Shown here: positions 1 through 11,158 of the stretch, in pieces
How positions within the stretch are numbered: the stretch's first letter is position 1
Layout of the letters: every line of letters begins with the position of its first letter
Assembly: GCA_949152475.1 (NCBI GenBank)
Contig: OX424560.1
Coordinates: 25,545,106-25,609,105, forward strand
Length of the DNA: 64,000 nt
Direction of reading: 5' to 3'
From: Terebella lapidaria
Taxonomy: Eukaryota > Annelida > Polychaeta > Terebellida > Terebellidae
Position numbers and translations under genes: made by a program
The notes under the pieces: model-generated
The model's database searches: none
Seen by the model: only the letters and a program-made list of their open reading frames with translations
What the model was told of the DNA's origin: nothing

Positions 1-1702
1 GTGCATTTTTTGTATTGATTCCTGACTTTGAACTCCCAACTTAAAGACTTGATTGAAACCACTGAAATGGCAGATGAAATGAATGCAATCGCGCTCCAGG
101 CATTGAGGAATATAATATGACAGACATGATAAAACGCGACTCTGGGAATATGAGTATCCATTGTGTCACCCAAAAAGCTACTTCCACTCATGTAACATGA
201 TCAAATTTGTACATCAAAAGCACATTTCATTTCATTGAAATCACCAAGATTAGTTTCCCTTTCGAAGAATGTTTCTAAAGAGTTTACCCTTTCGGAATGA
301 GCACAATATATATGATACGAACGTAAAATCACAGTTACGAAAGGTCATGATCGTCTGAACAATCTGATGTGATTCAGTCACTTCCCTGGTAATTCTAGAC
401 TCTTCTTATTGCCACTTATTCTCAAAGTAATCGGAGATTCTGTCAGTTTCCTAAAAAGCGGCATACCAATAGCCTCCCTCCGACTATAATTCTATACCAC
501 AGAAATAGACACTTATACCAAGATTATATCGACCTCATCACCTTATAGGCATTGGGACTGGAATATCCGATGTAATCCTTTGCCAGTTACTGTTTAATCA
601 TCCGGTTGGGGTTGTATGTCAATGATTGTGGGCGTTGTCTGAGATTTTGGCGGGGCTATTTCCTTGTATCCAAACATGAGTCCATTGAAAGTGTCAGGTC
701 TTAGTTCACAGGAGTAATATCGTAATTCACTCTGGAAGGCAATGGGAATATAATAAATGAGTATGTTAGATATGAATTTGTCAACCACTACATCGAACCA
801 ACACAACCAAGTATATGAGGATTGGCAATCCAACGATGTCAAACATGTCGTAATATATCTTATAGTTTCAAAGTAGGATATACAAGTAAAGAATGAGACA
901 TTTCATTGGACACAGTTTGATGCCAATGAATAAGTACATTTTGTTACTTCCTGCCTACAGAGCATTTCAGGAATGACAGTAATTTAAATTGATTAATCTT
1001 GTTTCTCTATATCTACACTACACCTGATACATAGATGGTTAGATGGTACTTAATGTCCATGATATACCATTCAAAACCATGGAAACGTTATTGGCACTGG
1101 ACTTTCTATCAATTGCACACCGTGTATGTACCAAACTGGGTTCCATAACCTTATAGTGTCTTAGACCGGATAATGACAGTAGAGAAATTGTGAATTCTTA
1201 GTGAAACTCGTCATAGTGAACAGTGGCAGTGAGAGAAAATGAAATTATACGTAGAAAACATAGGAAACATTCTGGATAATTTAGAATGAAACAATTTCGA
1301 GATTCAGTGATATGAGCCTGTATAATTAGACAGTGGCATCATCTGTTCAATTCCATGTTTCTCTATTCTGAACAGTTATTTTGTATGAATCCAGCATGAT
1401 ACACGACACATGATCAAGTCATTTCACTTGTTTCTGGTGAACGTCATGGAACAAGCTAGGACAGTTAATGTACTCGGTTAACCAAGACAGAGGAAATGTA
1501 TAAACAAATTCACACATTTCAATGAGTTGACACTGACTTCAAAGCGCACTGACATGACAAATTCTTGGTCGGTCCCTACTCATGCGCATCGTGATAAATG
1601 GTACTGCATTTTGAAGTCATTTCCATTTTGGTGCAAATATTTTGTTGTCGATTCATAGTACATGCCGGCATGTTTTGTTAACAGTTCTACAACAAAATTA
1701 GC
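1..1702. repeat. Dispersed repeat R1, copy 1, left part; no gene
   Basis: Bases from about 40 to 890 recur at about 4870-5760 (same strand) and more loosely at 28860-29600. Bases 1397-1446 recur at 7697-7745, and 1456-1702 recur at 23856-24090. Short open frames here (for example the minus-strand 82-residue frame at 594-842) shift and break between copies, so they look non-coding. The copy is cut at 1702 by the pearl-like insertion and resumes at 3979. Confidence 0.75.
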
Positions 1703-1789
1703 CCAATGGGCTAGAAAGGTTACCGGAGAAATATACAGAGTTAAGCCGAGAAAGTTGAAAGTCAAATTCAAGGTGACCACTGAAATCGC

Positions 1790-3120
1790 CATATCTCTAA
1801 CCTTGAAAATGGGATCAAAGGTTAAATTCTAGATCACCAAACTATTCAGCATACATCATTTCCTATATGTTCACTATGGACCCCTAAGCTGTAAACTTGA
1901 TAATAAGCGAGATATAAGCCATTTTGTAATCTGACTTTGAAAATAAAATGACTGACCTTGAAATTTAAGTCAAAGGTCAAATTCAATATCATTAAAATAT
2001 TCAGAATATATCATTTCCTATATGTTCACAATTGATTCCTAAGCTGTAAAGTCGATAATAAGCGAGATATTAGCCATTTTGTCCTGTTGACCTTGAAAAT
2101 GAGGTCAAAAGTCAAATTCAAGGTCACTAGAATATTCAGCATATATCATTTCCTATATGTTCACAATTGATTTCTAAGCTGTAAAGGCGCTAATAAGCGA
2201 GATATTAACAATTTTGTCCTGTGACCTTGGAAATGAGGTCAAAGGTCAAATTCAAGGTCATGAGAATATTCAGCATATATCATTTCCTATATGTTCACAA
2301 TTGATTCCTAAGCTGTAAAGTCGATAATAAGCGAGATATTAGCCATTTTGTCATGTGACCTTGAAAATGAGGTCAAAGGTCAAATTCAAGGTCATGAGAA
2401 TTTTCAGCATATATCATTTCCTATATGTTCACAATTGATTCCTAAGCTGTAAAGTCGCTAATAAGCAAGATATTGGCCGTTTTGTCCTGTGACCTTGAAA
2501 ATGAGGTCAAAGGTCAAATTCAAGGTCACGAGAATTTTCAGCATATATCATTTCCTATATGTTCACAATCGATTCCTAAGCTGTAAAGTCGCCAATAAGC
2601 AAGATATTGGCCATTTTGTCCTGTGACCTTGAAAATGAGGTCAAAGCTCAAATTCAAGGCCACGAGAATATTCAGCATATATCATTTCCTATATGTTCAC
2701 AATTGATTCCTAAGCTGTAAAGTCGATAATAAGCGAGATATTAGCAATTTTGTCCTGCGACCTTGGAAATGAGGTCAAAGGTCAAATTCAAGGTCACGAA
2801 AATATTCAACATACATCATTTCCTATATGTTCACAATTGATTCCTAAACTGTAAAGTCGATAATAATCGAGATATTAGCCATTTTGTTATGTGACCTTGA
2901 AAATGAGGTCAAAGGTCAAATTCAAGGTCACAAGAATATTCAGCATATATCATTTCCTATATGTTCACAATTGATTCCTAAGCTGTAAAGTCGATAATAA
3001 GCGAGATATTAGCCATTTTGTCCTGTGACCTTGAAAATGAGGTCAAAAGTCAAATTCAAGGTCACGAGAATATTCAGCATATATCATTTCCTATATGTCC
3101 ACAATTTATTCCTAGTCTCT
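1790..3120 (+). repeat. Tandem core array, about 134-bp monomers, about 10 copies
   Basis: The monomer contains the phrase 'catttcctatatgttcac' and an AGGTCA-rich block. The block recurs near 1970, 2102, 2235, 2370, 2504, 2637, 2774, 2907 and 3041. Most monomers carry TGACCTTGA, AGGTCAAAGGTCA and TCAAGGTCA, which match nuclear-receptor half-site arrangements. Confidence 0.9.
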
Positions 3121-3183
3121 AATTTCAATATTAAGTGAGATATTAGGCTTAATGTGTGCCATTATAAAGCATAGGAAAATTTA

Positions 3184-3790
3184 ACATGGGAAAGTCACAT
3201 TTGGGCCGAGTTTGGGCCCAAAATGGCCCACTTCAAGCGATTCAAGCGCAACGAAATTTATACATGTCACAGGGGTACATATGAGGAGTGTTTTTCATCA
3301 ATAAGAAAAAAAGTTACTGAACAGATTTTGAGAAAACGACCGTCGAAGACCAAAATTGGCCATTTTTCGACGAAAACGGCCGCTCTGACCTTGAAACCAA
3401 GGTCAGAGGTCAAATTCAAGGTCACAACAATATTCAGCATATATCATTTCCTATATGTCCACAATTGATTCCTAGTCTCTAATCTCAATATTAAGTGAGA
3501 TATTAGGCTTTAATGTGTCCCATTATAAAGCATAGGAAAATTTAACATGGGAAAGTCCCATTTGGGCCGAGTTTGGGCCCAAAATGGCCCACTTTGAGCG
3601 ATTCAAGCGCAACGAAATTTATACATGTCACAGGGGTACATATGAGGAGTGTTATGCATCAATAAAAAAAAAAGTTACTGAACAGATTTTGAGAATATGG
3701 CCGCCAAAGTCCAAAATCAGGCATTTTTCGTCGAAAACGGCCGCCATTTTGAAAAAAATGCGAAAATCAAAAAACTAAAAAATACCTCCC
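3184..3790 (+). repeat. Two direct copies of a 359-bp unit inside the pearl-like element
   Basis: The block beginning 'taacatgggaaagtc' near 3184 is repeated near 3543 with a few substitutions. Each copy carries a short open frame (3223-3468 and 3584-3778) starting MAHFxRFKRNEIYTCHR. The frames diverge and end differently, so I do not call them genes. Between them lies one more core monomer. Confidence 0.85.
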
Positions 3791-3864
3791 TCTCGAAATA
3801 TTTTTAGGCATTTTTGTGCAAAATTTCAGAAAAATTCGATTGTAAACTTTAAAGATAAAATTGT

Positions 3865-3925
3865 TGACGGACGACGACGACGGACGACGGACGACGACGG
3901 ACGACGGACGACGACGACGCCGGAC
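3865..3925 (+). repeat. GACGACGG microsatellite
   Basis: Perfect and near-perfect GAC/GACG units fill this stretch, in the position that a tetranucleotide microsatellite occupies in pearl elements. Confidence 0.9.
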
Positions 3926-3941
3926 GCATCGCCATGCCAAT

Positions 3942-3968
3942 AGGTTACGGACCATAGGTCCGGTAACC
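3942..3968 (+). other. Terminal hairpin of the pearl-like element
   Basis: GGTTACGGACC, a 3-base loop, then GGTCCGGTAACC form a 3' terminal stem with one bulged base. The outer arm is also the inverted copy of the left-end sequence at 1718-1727. Confidence 0.8.
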
Positions 3969-3978
3969 TAAAAATAGC

Positions 3979-6900
3979 AGTAATCCAGATTGCTTACAAA
4001 TTACTGCAATTCACACTTTCGGAGATATACTGTGTTTATCGTGGAACTGATTTTCTGCAAGGTATGTCAATCGATTCTCGAAGACATACTCGTTCGGTTG
4101 GAGAACTTCCGGATGTACTTTCATAAATTTCTACATAAATGGTAGAATTTACTTCACTGAGAAGGAGCTATATTGATCGAGTCAATGTTACATGTTTTAA
4201 TGCAATATCCCACGGATATTCATCGAAGAAGGCAGTACAGGAGTGAATTGGGCTATTGTGGGTGTTGATATACATGTATAATGCTCTTATAGAGATAATC
4301 AGGTTCATCGTCACTTCGACTATTTTACTATGTTACGTTCGTATGTCTTGTACTACTGACTTAAGGAAAATTTCAAACCTGTTTTTGGATATCGTTCCTG
4401 CGGAAAACGACCCACACGTTTTGCTAATGGTTACACAAATTGGCAACATCGATGCTGTTTTTTCTTCTATTGGTATTATATTAATCGCAATATGTATATT
4501 CACCTCCAATATTGGTGCACCTACAATATCGTCGTTCCCACTATTTGCGGTGCAACTGTTTTCAATAGACGTCTTGGAATACATGCTTATAAAAAGAGCA
4601 TGACACTTGATACTTTGTTAATGCATCGTATGCACATGCACATGGAGTAGTTTGAATAAATCTTCAGATCCATATTGGAAAACAAAACAGCTTCGTTCCT
4701 GGATGCATTAAATTATTAAGACTACTACTTTGCCACTGATGAGAATACCGCTTTACTTCAGTTGATCAAATAATCGTATGTATCCTAGTTGGAACATTAC
4801 CTGGAAGTTTTCAACCGGGTATCAGGCCTTAAACTCTGCGAAAAGTTACAAAATTGCATTTGTGGGTTGATTATTAACTCTGAAGACGTAACTAAAACCA
4901 CTCAAGTGGCAGATGAAATGAATGAAATCATACTCCTCGATTTTGTGAAATATAATATGACAGACAAGATAGAACGCGAGTCTGGGAATATGAGTGTCCA
5001 TTGTGTCATCCAAAAGCAACTTTGACACATGTAATTTAATCAAAATCGTACATCAAAAACACATTTCATTTCATTGAAATCACCAAGATTAGCTCCCCTT
5101 TTGAGAAATGTTTTTAAACAGTTTACCCTTTCGGAATGAACACCATATATATGATAAGAACGTGGTATCACAGTTACGAAAGGTCATGATCCTCTGAATA
5201 ACCTGATGTGATTCTGTCATTTGGCTGGTAATTCCAAACTCTTTTTATTGCCACTTATTCTCAAAGCAACGGGAGATTATATCTATTCAACGGCTTCCTA
5301 AATAAGGCATACGAATATCCCCCATCAGACCATTATTCCATACCACGGAAATGGACATTTATACCAAGATTATATCGACCTCGTCACCTTATAGGCGATG
5401 GGACTGGAATATCCGATGTATTCTCTTGCCAGTTACAGTTTTATTATCAGGTCGGGGTTGTAAATCAATAATTGTGGGCGTTGTCTGATATTTTGGCGGG
5501 GTTATTTCCTCATATCTAAACATGAGTCCATTGGAAGTGTCCGGATTTCGTTCACGAAAGTAATATCGTAAATATTGCATTGTAATAAATTCACTCCTGA
5601 AGGCAATGGAAAAATAATAAATGAATCTGTTGGATATATCAACATGGCATATACTACATCGAACCAGAACAACAAAGTACGAGGATTGGCAATTCAGCGA
5701 TGTCAGAAATGTCATTATATATCTTATAGTTTCGGAGTTATAGAGCATTCAAATCAAGAGAGGGCAAGGAAAATTTCAAACCTGTTTATGGACAACGTTT
5801 CTGGAGAAAATGACCCACACGTTTTCCTAATGGTTACACTAATTGGTAAAATCGATGTGGCTTTTCTTCTGTTGGGACGAAATTGCACCGAGTGTATATT
5901 CACCTCCAATATAATTGGTGCACCTACAATATCGTCGTTGTCATACTTTGCGAGTGCAACCTGTTTTTATTAGACATCTTGGAATACATGCTTATACAAA
6001 AAGCACGACACTTGATGCATTTTAGTACATCGTATACATTTGCACGTTTGAACAAAACTTCAGATCCCCATAAGCACCAAAAACACCTTTGTTTCCGGAT
6101 GTATTCAGAGATTCAGAGATAGAGTGCATATAATAAATCAAAGGTGTACGACAGCAAATGTACCAGAGACAAAATTATTCAAGCTGGATAAATGGTGCAA
6201 ACTTGAAGAAGTACACGTCAACATAATTGTGATATCAATTAGATGTTTTTTACCTACGTTTTTGTTTTCATATGGACTGAGAGTCTGAAATAAAGTAAAC
6301 AACCAAATGACCATGCATTTTCAATACTTGTTATTGCAACTGTCCTTCTTTGTACTATTTGTACATTTATTCTAAAATAGTAACTGATTGCTTGCCAGAG
6401 AAAAAGCAAATACCGTCTGAATATTGATTCTCAGCTTTAAATTTTGGTCCCATTTAAAACAAAAACCCAAACATCGTTTAGGGTTATAATGGAGGGAGAT
6501 GTTTATGTGCTATGAGCGCATTCAGTGATGTATTAACATAGTTGTATTTATTCATGAATGCATTTTTCATATTCATCCGTGGGTTATATTAATTGATTGA
6601 CCTTGTTGTACGGTTTGTTGTAATACAAATCAACAGTCGACATAGCGAACAGTGAATTGAATATAAATTGATTGCTTATGGTAATACCAAGGATATCATG
6701 TGCGGTGTCTCAATGGGAGATTATTCATGTCCTTATTTATCAATGGCAGGCTTTTTGCCTTATTTGGTTCTAAACTGAAAATGTGAGTCAAAATGTATAA
6801 TATTTGAAACGTTAAAACTATTCATATTTTCCAGAGAAAATTGAAATTTCGTCGCAAAAGAAGGCTGCCCATATGATTCTTTCCGGCCGGAATATCCTGA

Positions 6901-7745
6901 CTTAACGACATCCGTAACAACAATTATAATCTCCTCGCTTCTTGCATATCATGGAGATTTATAGCAGCCTGTGTGTAACAGAGTTCGTGTCGCTAAACAG
7001 GCCATATCAAGGCCTGGATGCCGGAAATGGGGTGTAAAATTGCTCATGTCAACAATTGGCCTTTGTGATATCCAGAGTTTTGTTGCCCTTGTAATTTAAT
7101 GACCATGCGTGATTGCTGAACAGACGACGCTTTAACTGCAGCAAGCATAATGTCGATCCGCTAAAGGTTTTGTACAGACAGGGATGTATTTAGCGATGGT
7201 CATTTTAGCGTTTGCTATTGCCACTAAATTCCATACATGTGAATACCAGTATATTCTAACAAAAGTAACAAGTGTCAACATAGTAAACAATCAGCAAATA
7301 CAAAATTATACTGTTCAACTTGACTATCTTCTGGGTTTGCCCATTTCGGGACTGCAGATCTGACCATATTTTTGAAGATGTGGCTATATGGAAGATATAT
7401 GCACAGATACTGTCAGATATGCAACACGCGGAACTGTTACAGACGGCATTAGTTCAAACGAGTTTAGGAGTAGTTCATAACTAATTAGCTGAGAAGATGA
7501 AACTAATAACTATATTGATGTGTCTTGATCACATAGCTGAATGTCATTCCTGTTTCGATTAAATTTTGAATATACGTGATGTCATTGTGTTGAATTGCTA
7601 TGTGTTGCAATTGCAGAATTGAAATATTTCACCAATCTACATTTAGTAATTTGCACGAGGTTGATATATGGATGGGATATTGATGTATGACACTAACACG
7701 ATACATGGCACGTGATCAAGTCATTTCACTTGTTTCTACTGAACG
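3979..7745. repeat. R1 repeat: end of copy 1 and most of copy 2; no gene
   Basis: 3979-4610 matches 24090-24720. 4870-5760 matches 40-890. 5760-6100 repeats the 4360-4700 block. 6890-7100 is matched in inverse orientation at about 26410-26560. 7697-7745 matches 1397-1446. The longest frames (4256-4603, 5575-5973) share an ENDPHV-containing segment with 24373-24723, but starts and ends differ. I see no splice pattern and no recognised domain. Confidence 0.7.
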
Positions 7746-7785
7746 AAAAAACCATGCGAGTGTGTTTTCCGCAAAAAGATATCGG

Positions 7786-7870
7786 TCGAGTTTGGTCCGG
7801 CGGATGAATTCAGGATGCACGAGTCCGAAGGACGAGTGTATTCTGTGTTCATCCGCCAGACCAAACGAGA
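7786..7870 (+). other. Long stable hairpin, possible structured RNA
   Basis: 7790-7808 pairs with 7848-7866 with a single mismatch. Inside, 7811-7820 pairs with 7836-7845 with two G-U pairs. Inside that, GUCC-GAA-GGAC is flanked by GA on both sides (tandem GA internal loop). The tip resembles stem II of a hammerhead ribozyme, but the CUGAUGA core is absent. It lies just upstream of the Penelope-like element, a class whose terminal repeats often carry hammerheads, so a decayed ribozyme is possible but unproven. Confidence 0.6.
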
Positions 7871-7915
7871 GTTTGCTCGGAATACTTAATACTGGGTATT
7901 GATTCCACGTCTATT
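7871..7915 (+). repeat. 45-bp direct repeat, left copy
   Basis: It is identical, base for base, to 11159-11203. It abuts the 5' leader of the Penelope-like element, as expected when the 3' end of one element copy joins the start of another (pseudo-LTR). Confidence 0.9.
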
Positions 7916-7921
7916 ACTATA

Positions 7922-7982
7922 ACTGAGTCGGTGTCTCTGCTGGTGGATAATTATTTGTCCCCGCGGGCACCATCAGCTCAGT
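7922..7982 (+). other. Conserved folded leader of the Penelope-like element
   Basis: Outer stem ACTGAG (7922-7927) pairs with CTCAGT (7977-7982). GGTGTC (7930-7935) can pair with GGCACC (7966-7971). An inner stem GGATAA/TTGTCC encloses the loop. The related sequence at 58273-58334 keeps all three stems while changing bases, including a U-G to C-G change in the inner stem. An alternative pairing of CTGCTGGT with ACCATCAG competes with the middle stem. Confidence 0.55.
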
Positions 7983-8024
7983 AAACCTAGTATAGTTAGG
8001 TTTAACCTAGTATTTGAAATAACT

Positions 8025-9368
8025 TTGCAGTACAAAGACAACGGAAACATACTGGTTGGCACGGCGCCCAGTAAAAAAAGGTGCCAAAAAGCTGTGTCCA
8101 AGGGCACGGTCACAGCTTCCTCAGAAGGTGCCCCTAGACTCATCATATCAGATGTTATGAAAACATCATACGTAGTCTCTTCTGATCGTTCCCTATGGTA
8201 CAACAACTCGGGTAATTTTATTAATATTAGAGATTGCAAAATCAAACTTCCAGATTTAATGAAAGCAGAGGGTGATGATTGTCAATATAGTATTAATAAA
8301 TGTAGAGCTAAAAACTGCAAAACTTGTGATATATTAATTACAGATTCACAGTTCACAAGTTCACTTACCAAACGTACATATACTAGTAAAAGTTATGAAA
8401 ACATCAATTGCAAAACCAGCAATATCGTATATGGAATTGAATGCACTATATGTGGTCTTGTATATATTGGAGAAACCAAAGGACAGCTTAACAAGAGAGT
8501 TAATGGTCATCGTTCCAACATCAATAATAATTCTAATCAACTGCTTTATCAACATTTTAATCAGGATGACCATTCTATTTTGTCAATGAAAGTTCGAGTC
8601 ATAGAAAAAATATACCACCATACTGATAGTCCCTCATTAAGTACACCCACCCGCAGGAAACGAGAAGAACATTGGATACGTGAACTAGGCACAGCTACAC
8701 CTTATGGCTGTAACGATAATATCAGTTCAGTGGGAAACCTGACTAGCCCAGGATGCAGTTCAGTCAATGTAATGAATTTATTTACATCATTTAAACGTAG
8801 GAAACGAAGCCATGGACAACGACATTATAATCGACCATCTATTCATAATATTTCCTTTGATGGTCTACTCGAAATATTGAAACAACCACTTGGACTACAC
8901 TATGTTCGCACTAAATTATTCGCCATACCTCATGTTAAACTTAAAGAACTAGAGGACCATTGTCCTACCCACTATATCAGAAATACCAATAGCTATGAAT
9001 TTCGTCTGTATTCCATTATCATGGATATTGTTTATCATCGGCTTTATAAGCCAACACAGAATTCCGAATATATACCACCCAAACGGTCTTTTCTGAAGAT
9101 AAAATTTGCTAATAAAGGTATTGATGCAATTAACATCAGTAATATATTACATCATAAGTCTGTTCAGTCCCAGGTACCATCATACTTCACTGACACGGCC
9201 GCTCCATCTATATCCTACTCATATACCAAATCTGTTGCTTCCAAGATATTCAACTACAAACAAACATTGAATGATTTGGATATTGATGATCTCTTACATA
9301 ACCCACCCTCCTGCACTTGCATTAACTCTCCGTTCATACACGATTTTGTCCAAAGGTCCCAAATATAG
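8025..9368 (+). pseudogene. Penelope-like ORF, segment 1: GIY-YIG endonuclease and RT N-terminus
   Basis: This open frame of 447 codons carries the endonuclease half of the element. Numbering from 8025, cysteines at about 86, 93, 98 and 101 precede the nuclease fold. The fold shows VYGIEC (135-140), YIGET (147-151), an R-x3-HR segment near 158-163, a catalytic-type glutamate in REEHW near 214-215, and PYGCND near 226-231. The domain would nick target DNA for reverse transcription. The frame is open upstream of 8025; the first in-frame ATG is at 8157, so the true start is unclear. It ends in a frame change where the RT reading continues in another frame, and the residues normally linking the two parts seem to be missing. 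Confidence 0.8.
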
Positions 9369-10614
9369 AAAGCCCACGTCGTTTTCATGGAGATACAATT
9401 TTAAGTTAATCATGGATGCAGTTGAGGAGCACGCCAGAAAATGGACAAAGCGAGAAAAGGCAGAAACTGATTCTCTGTCAGAATGGGTCAAACAGATTAG
9501 GTCATTGGTAAACAAACGCATTAATGTTTTGTCAAAGTCAGTTAGTACTAAATATAGCTCTGTCTTCAATGATCCCGTGGTTGCTAATAGTTTGTTGGAA
9601 CTTCAAGAAAGGTTCGTCATTGTCCCTGCAGATAAAGCTTCTAATAATGTTGTTTTTGTTTGTAAAGCATACTATATACAGTGCCTGTTTGACGAACTGG
9701 GTATTGCCAACAATACTAATTCCAATAGTACATACCAAGCCATTACCGTGCCCAAACAGGATATCTTATCAAATCATTTGTCTGTATTGCATTCGTTTGG
9801 TATTACTACCTCATGTAAAGATTCTAATCTACCAAACTTATATTGGATCCCAAAGTTGCACAAAAATCCACACAAACAAAGATATATTTCAGGTTCAGCA
9901 TCATGTTCTACCAAAGCCCTTTCTAAAATATTAACTGTTATATTGTCTAAAATTAAACAGGGTCTCCAAAAGTACTCTGAAACCATCTATTCTAGAAGTG
10001 GTATAAACCAAATGTGGATATTAAATAATTCCAAATCTTTATTGGAATATCTACATGCTCACACACTTTCAAAAGTAACGTCTATCAAAACATTTGATTT
10101 CTCTACTTTGTACACAACTATACCTCATTCTGAACTGAAGTCTCAGCTTAAAAAATTAATCAATAATTCATTTTTCTCTAAAAAGGGCCAGCGTCGGTAC
10201 CACTATATTGTAGTAAAATATAATACCGCTTACTTTGTTAAAGGCGACTCTGATGCCCCATACAAATATACTGAAATAGATGTGGTAAATATGGTTAATT
10301 TTCTGATTGATAATATTTTTGTGGAATTTGGTGGTCGAATATTTCAACAAACTATTGGTATTCCCATGGGTACAAACTGTGCACCATTATTGGCAGACCT
10401 GTTTTTATACTCATATGAATCAGATTTTATCCAACATTTACAACGAGGAGGTTCTAAGAAACTAACAATAAATTTTAATTTCACTTTCCGATACATAGAT
10501 GATGTATTGTCGCTAAATAATCCCAAATTATTATTGATTATTTGGATGTCATATATCCTAGGGAACTTGAAATTAAGGATACTACAGACTCCGCTAATTT
10601 TTCCAACTATCTAG
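9271..10614 (+). pseudogene. Penelope-like ORF, segment 2: reverse transcriptase core
   Basis: Homology to the RT begins around LSKGPKYRKP (residues 26-35 of this frame); earlier residues are probably out-of-frame noise. Then come FVIVPADKASNNVVF (115-129), YWIPKLHKNP, the catalytic aspartate in FDFSTLYTTIP (275-285), IGIPMGTNCAPLLADLFLY (362-380) and the YIDD active site (408-411). These are the usual Penelope-type RT motifs. The catalytic residues are intact, but the frame is lost just after YIDDVLSLNNPK, near 10530, and continues in the frame at 10542. The enzyme would copy element RNA at a nicked target. As drawn, this copy cannot make a continuous protein. Confidence 0.85.
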
Positions 10615-10964
10615 ACCTGAGGTTGGAGATTGATAATGATTCTAACCTGTCAACTAGATTATATGACAAACGTGATGATTTCAATTTTTCCATAGTCAAT
10701 TTCCCTTTTCTAAGCAGCAACATTCCTATGTCACCGGCATATGGTGTGTTTGTTTCTCAACTTATACGCTATTCCAGAGCTAGTTGCAAATATGAGGACT
10801 TTGTCTATCGAAGTGCCCAGCTAGTTTCTAAACTGCTGCGACAAGGATATGTTTTACCAAGACTTATAGCTGCGTTTAAGAAATTCTATGGACGTCATCA
10901 TGATCTGGTTGATAAATACAGCAAATCCATGTCTGCCATGCAACTAGATCTATTTTCATGTTAA
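10542..10964 (+). pseudogene. Penelope-like ORF, segment 3: RT C-terminus
   Basis: This frame continues the RT after the second frame change: IYPRELEIKDTT, LYDKRDDFNFSIVNFPF, IPMSPAYGVFVSQLIRYSRA and KFYGRHHDLVDKY. These are characteristic of the thumb and C-terminal region of this Penelope group. It ends at a normal stop at 10964 with no endonuclease domain afterwards, which supports the permuted domain order. The same segment exists at 49375-49750 with about three-quarters or more identity by eye. Confidence 0.85.
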
Positions 10965-11158
10965 TTTTGGGGAATTCATGACGGGTGCCACTAGTGGGGC
11001 AGGAAATGCTCACTCTTTCCGGAACACCTGATTTCACCTCCTAATGGCCATTTTTGGGGGTTCATGAGTTTCCCTGTCATTTTTGTTTTCTCTCACTTCG
11101 TATGCCTGATATGACTTTCTGTCCCCGGACTATGAGATTGGATAACGGACCCTGTTTT
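10965..11158 (+). other. 3' untranslated region of the Penelope-like element
   Basis: It starts with 'gaattcatgacgggtgcca' and a GGCAGGAAATGCTCACTC block that is repeated after the RT stop of the second copy (49760-49830). It is conserved between the two copies, then runs into the 45-bp terminal repeat. Confidence 0.75.

Larger units (their letters stand above)
1703..3974 (+). mobile_element. Pearl-like (HINE-type) non-autonomous element with tandem core
   Basis: The layout is left end, a tandem core of about 134 bp monomers, a 359-bp unit present twice, a GACG microsatellite, and a 3' hairpin. This order matches pearl elements described from oysters. The 10-base sequence GGTTACCGGA at 1718-1727 is repeated inverted at 3959-3968. 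The R1 copy at 24060-24090 is an empty site: there AAAATTAGC runs straight into AGTAATCC, whereas here the element separates them, with TAGC on both sides (1699-1702 and 3975-3978). No protein-coding capacity was seen. A Helitron origin is uncertain because the ends are not a clean TC...CTRR pair. Confidence 0.7.

Noticed and set aside
3223..3778. Two related ORFs (MAHFxRFKRNEIYTC...) as a small gene family
   Set aside because: They lie inside the duplicated 359-bp unit of a non-autonomous element, end at unrelated points and have no recognised motif.
1703..3974. Firm Helitron assignment of the pearl-like element
   Set aside because: A 3' hairpin is present, but the 5' end is not TC, the 3' end has extra A residues and a short target duplication seems present.
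7786..7870. Canonical hammerhead ribozyme
   Set aside because: Stem II-like tip and GA pairs are present, but neither strand has the CUGAUGA core with a GAAA partner and a cleavage triplet in the right place. Kept only as a hairpin.
7687..7902. 71-residue ORF upstream of the Penelope-like element
   Set aside because: It crosses the R1 insertion boundary, the hairpin and the 45-bp repeat, so it is a chance frame.
9271..10614. Programmed frameshifting between the Penelope-like ORFs
   Set aside because: No slippery site or conserved stimulator was seen, and residues appear deleted at the first junction. Decay is simpler.
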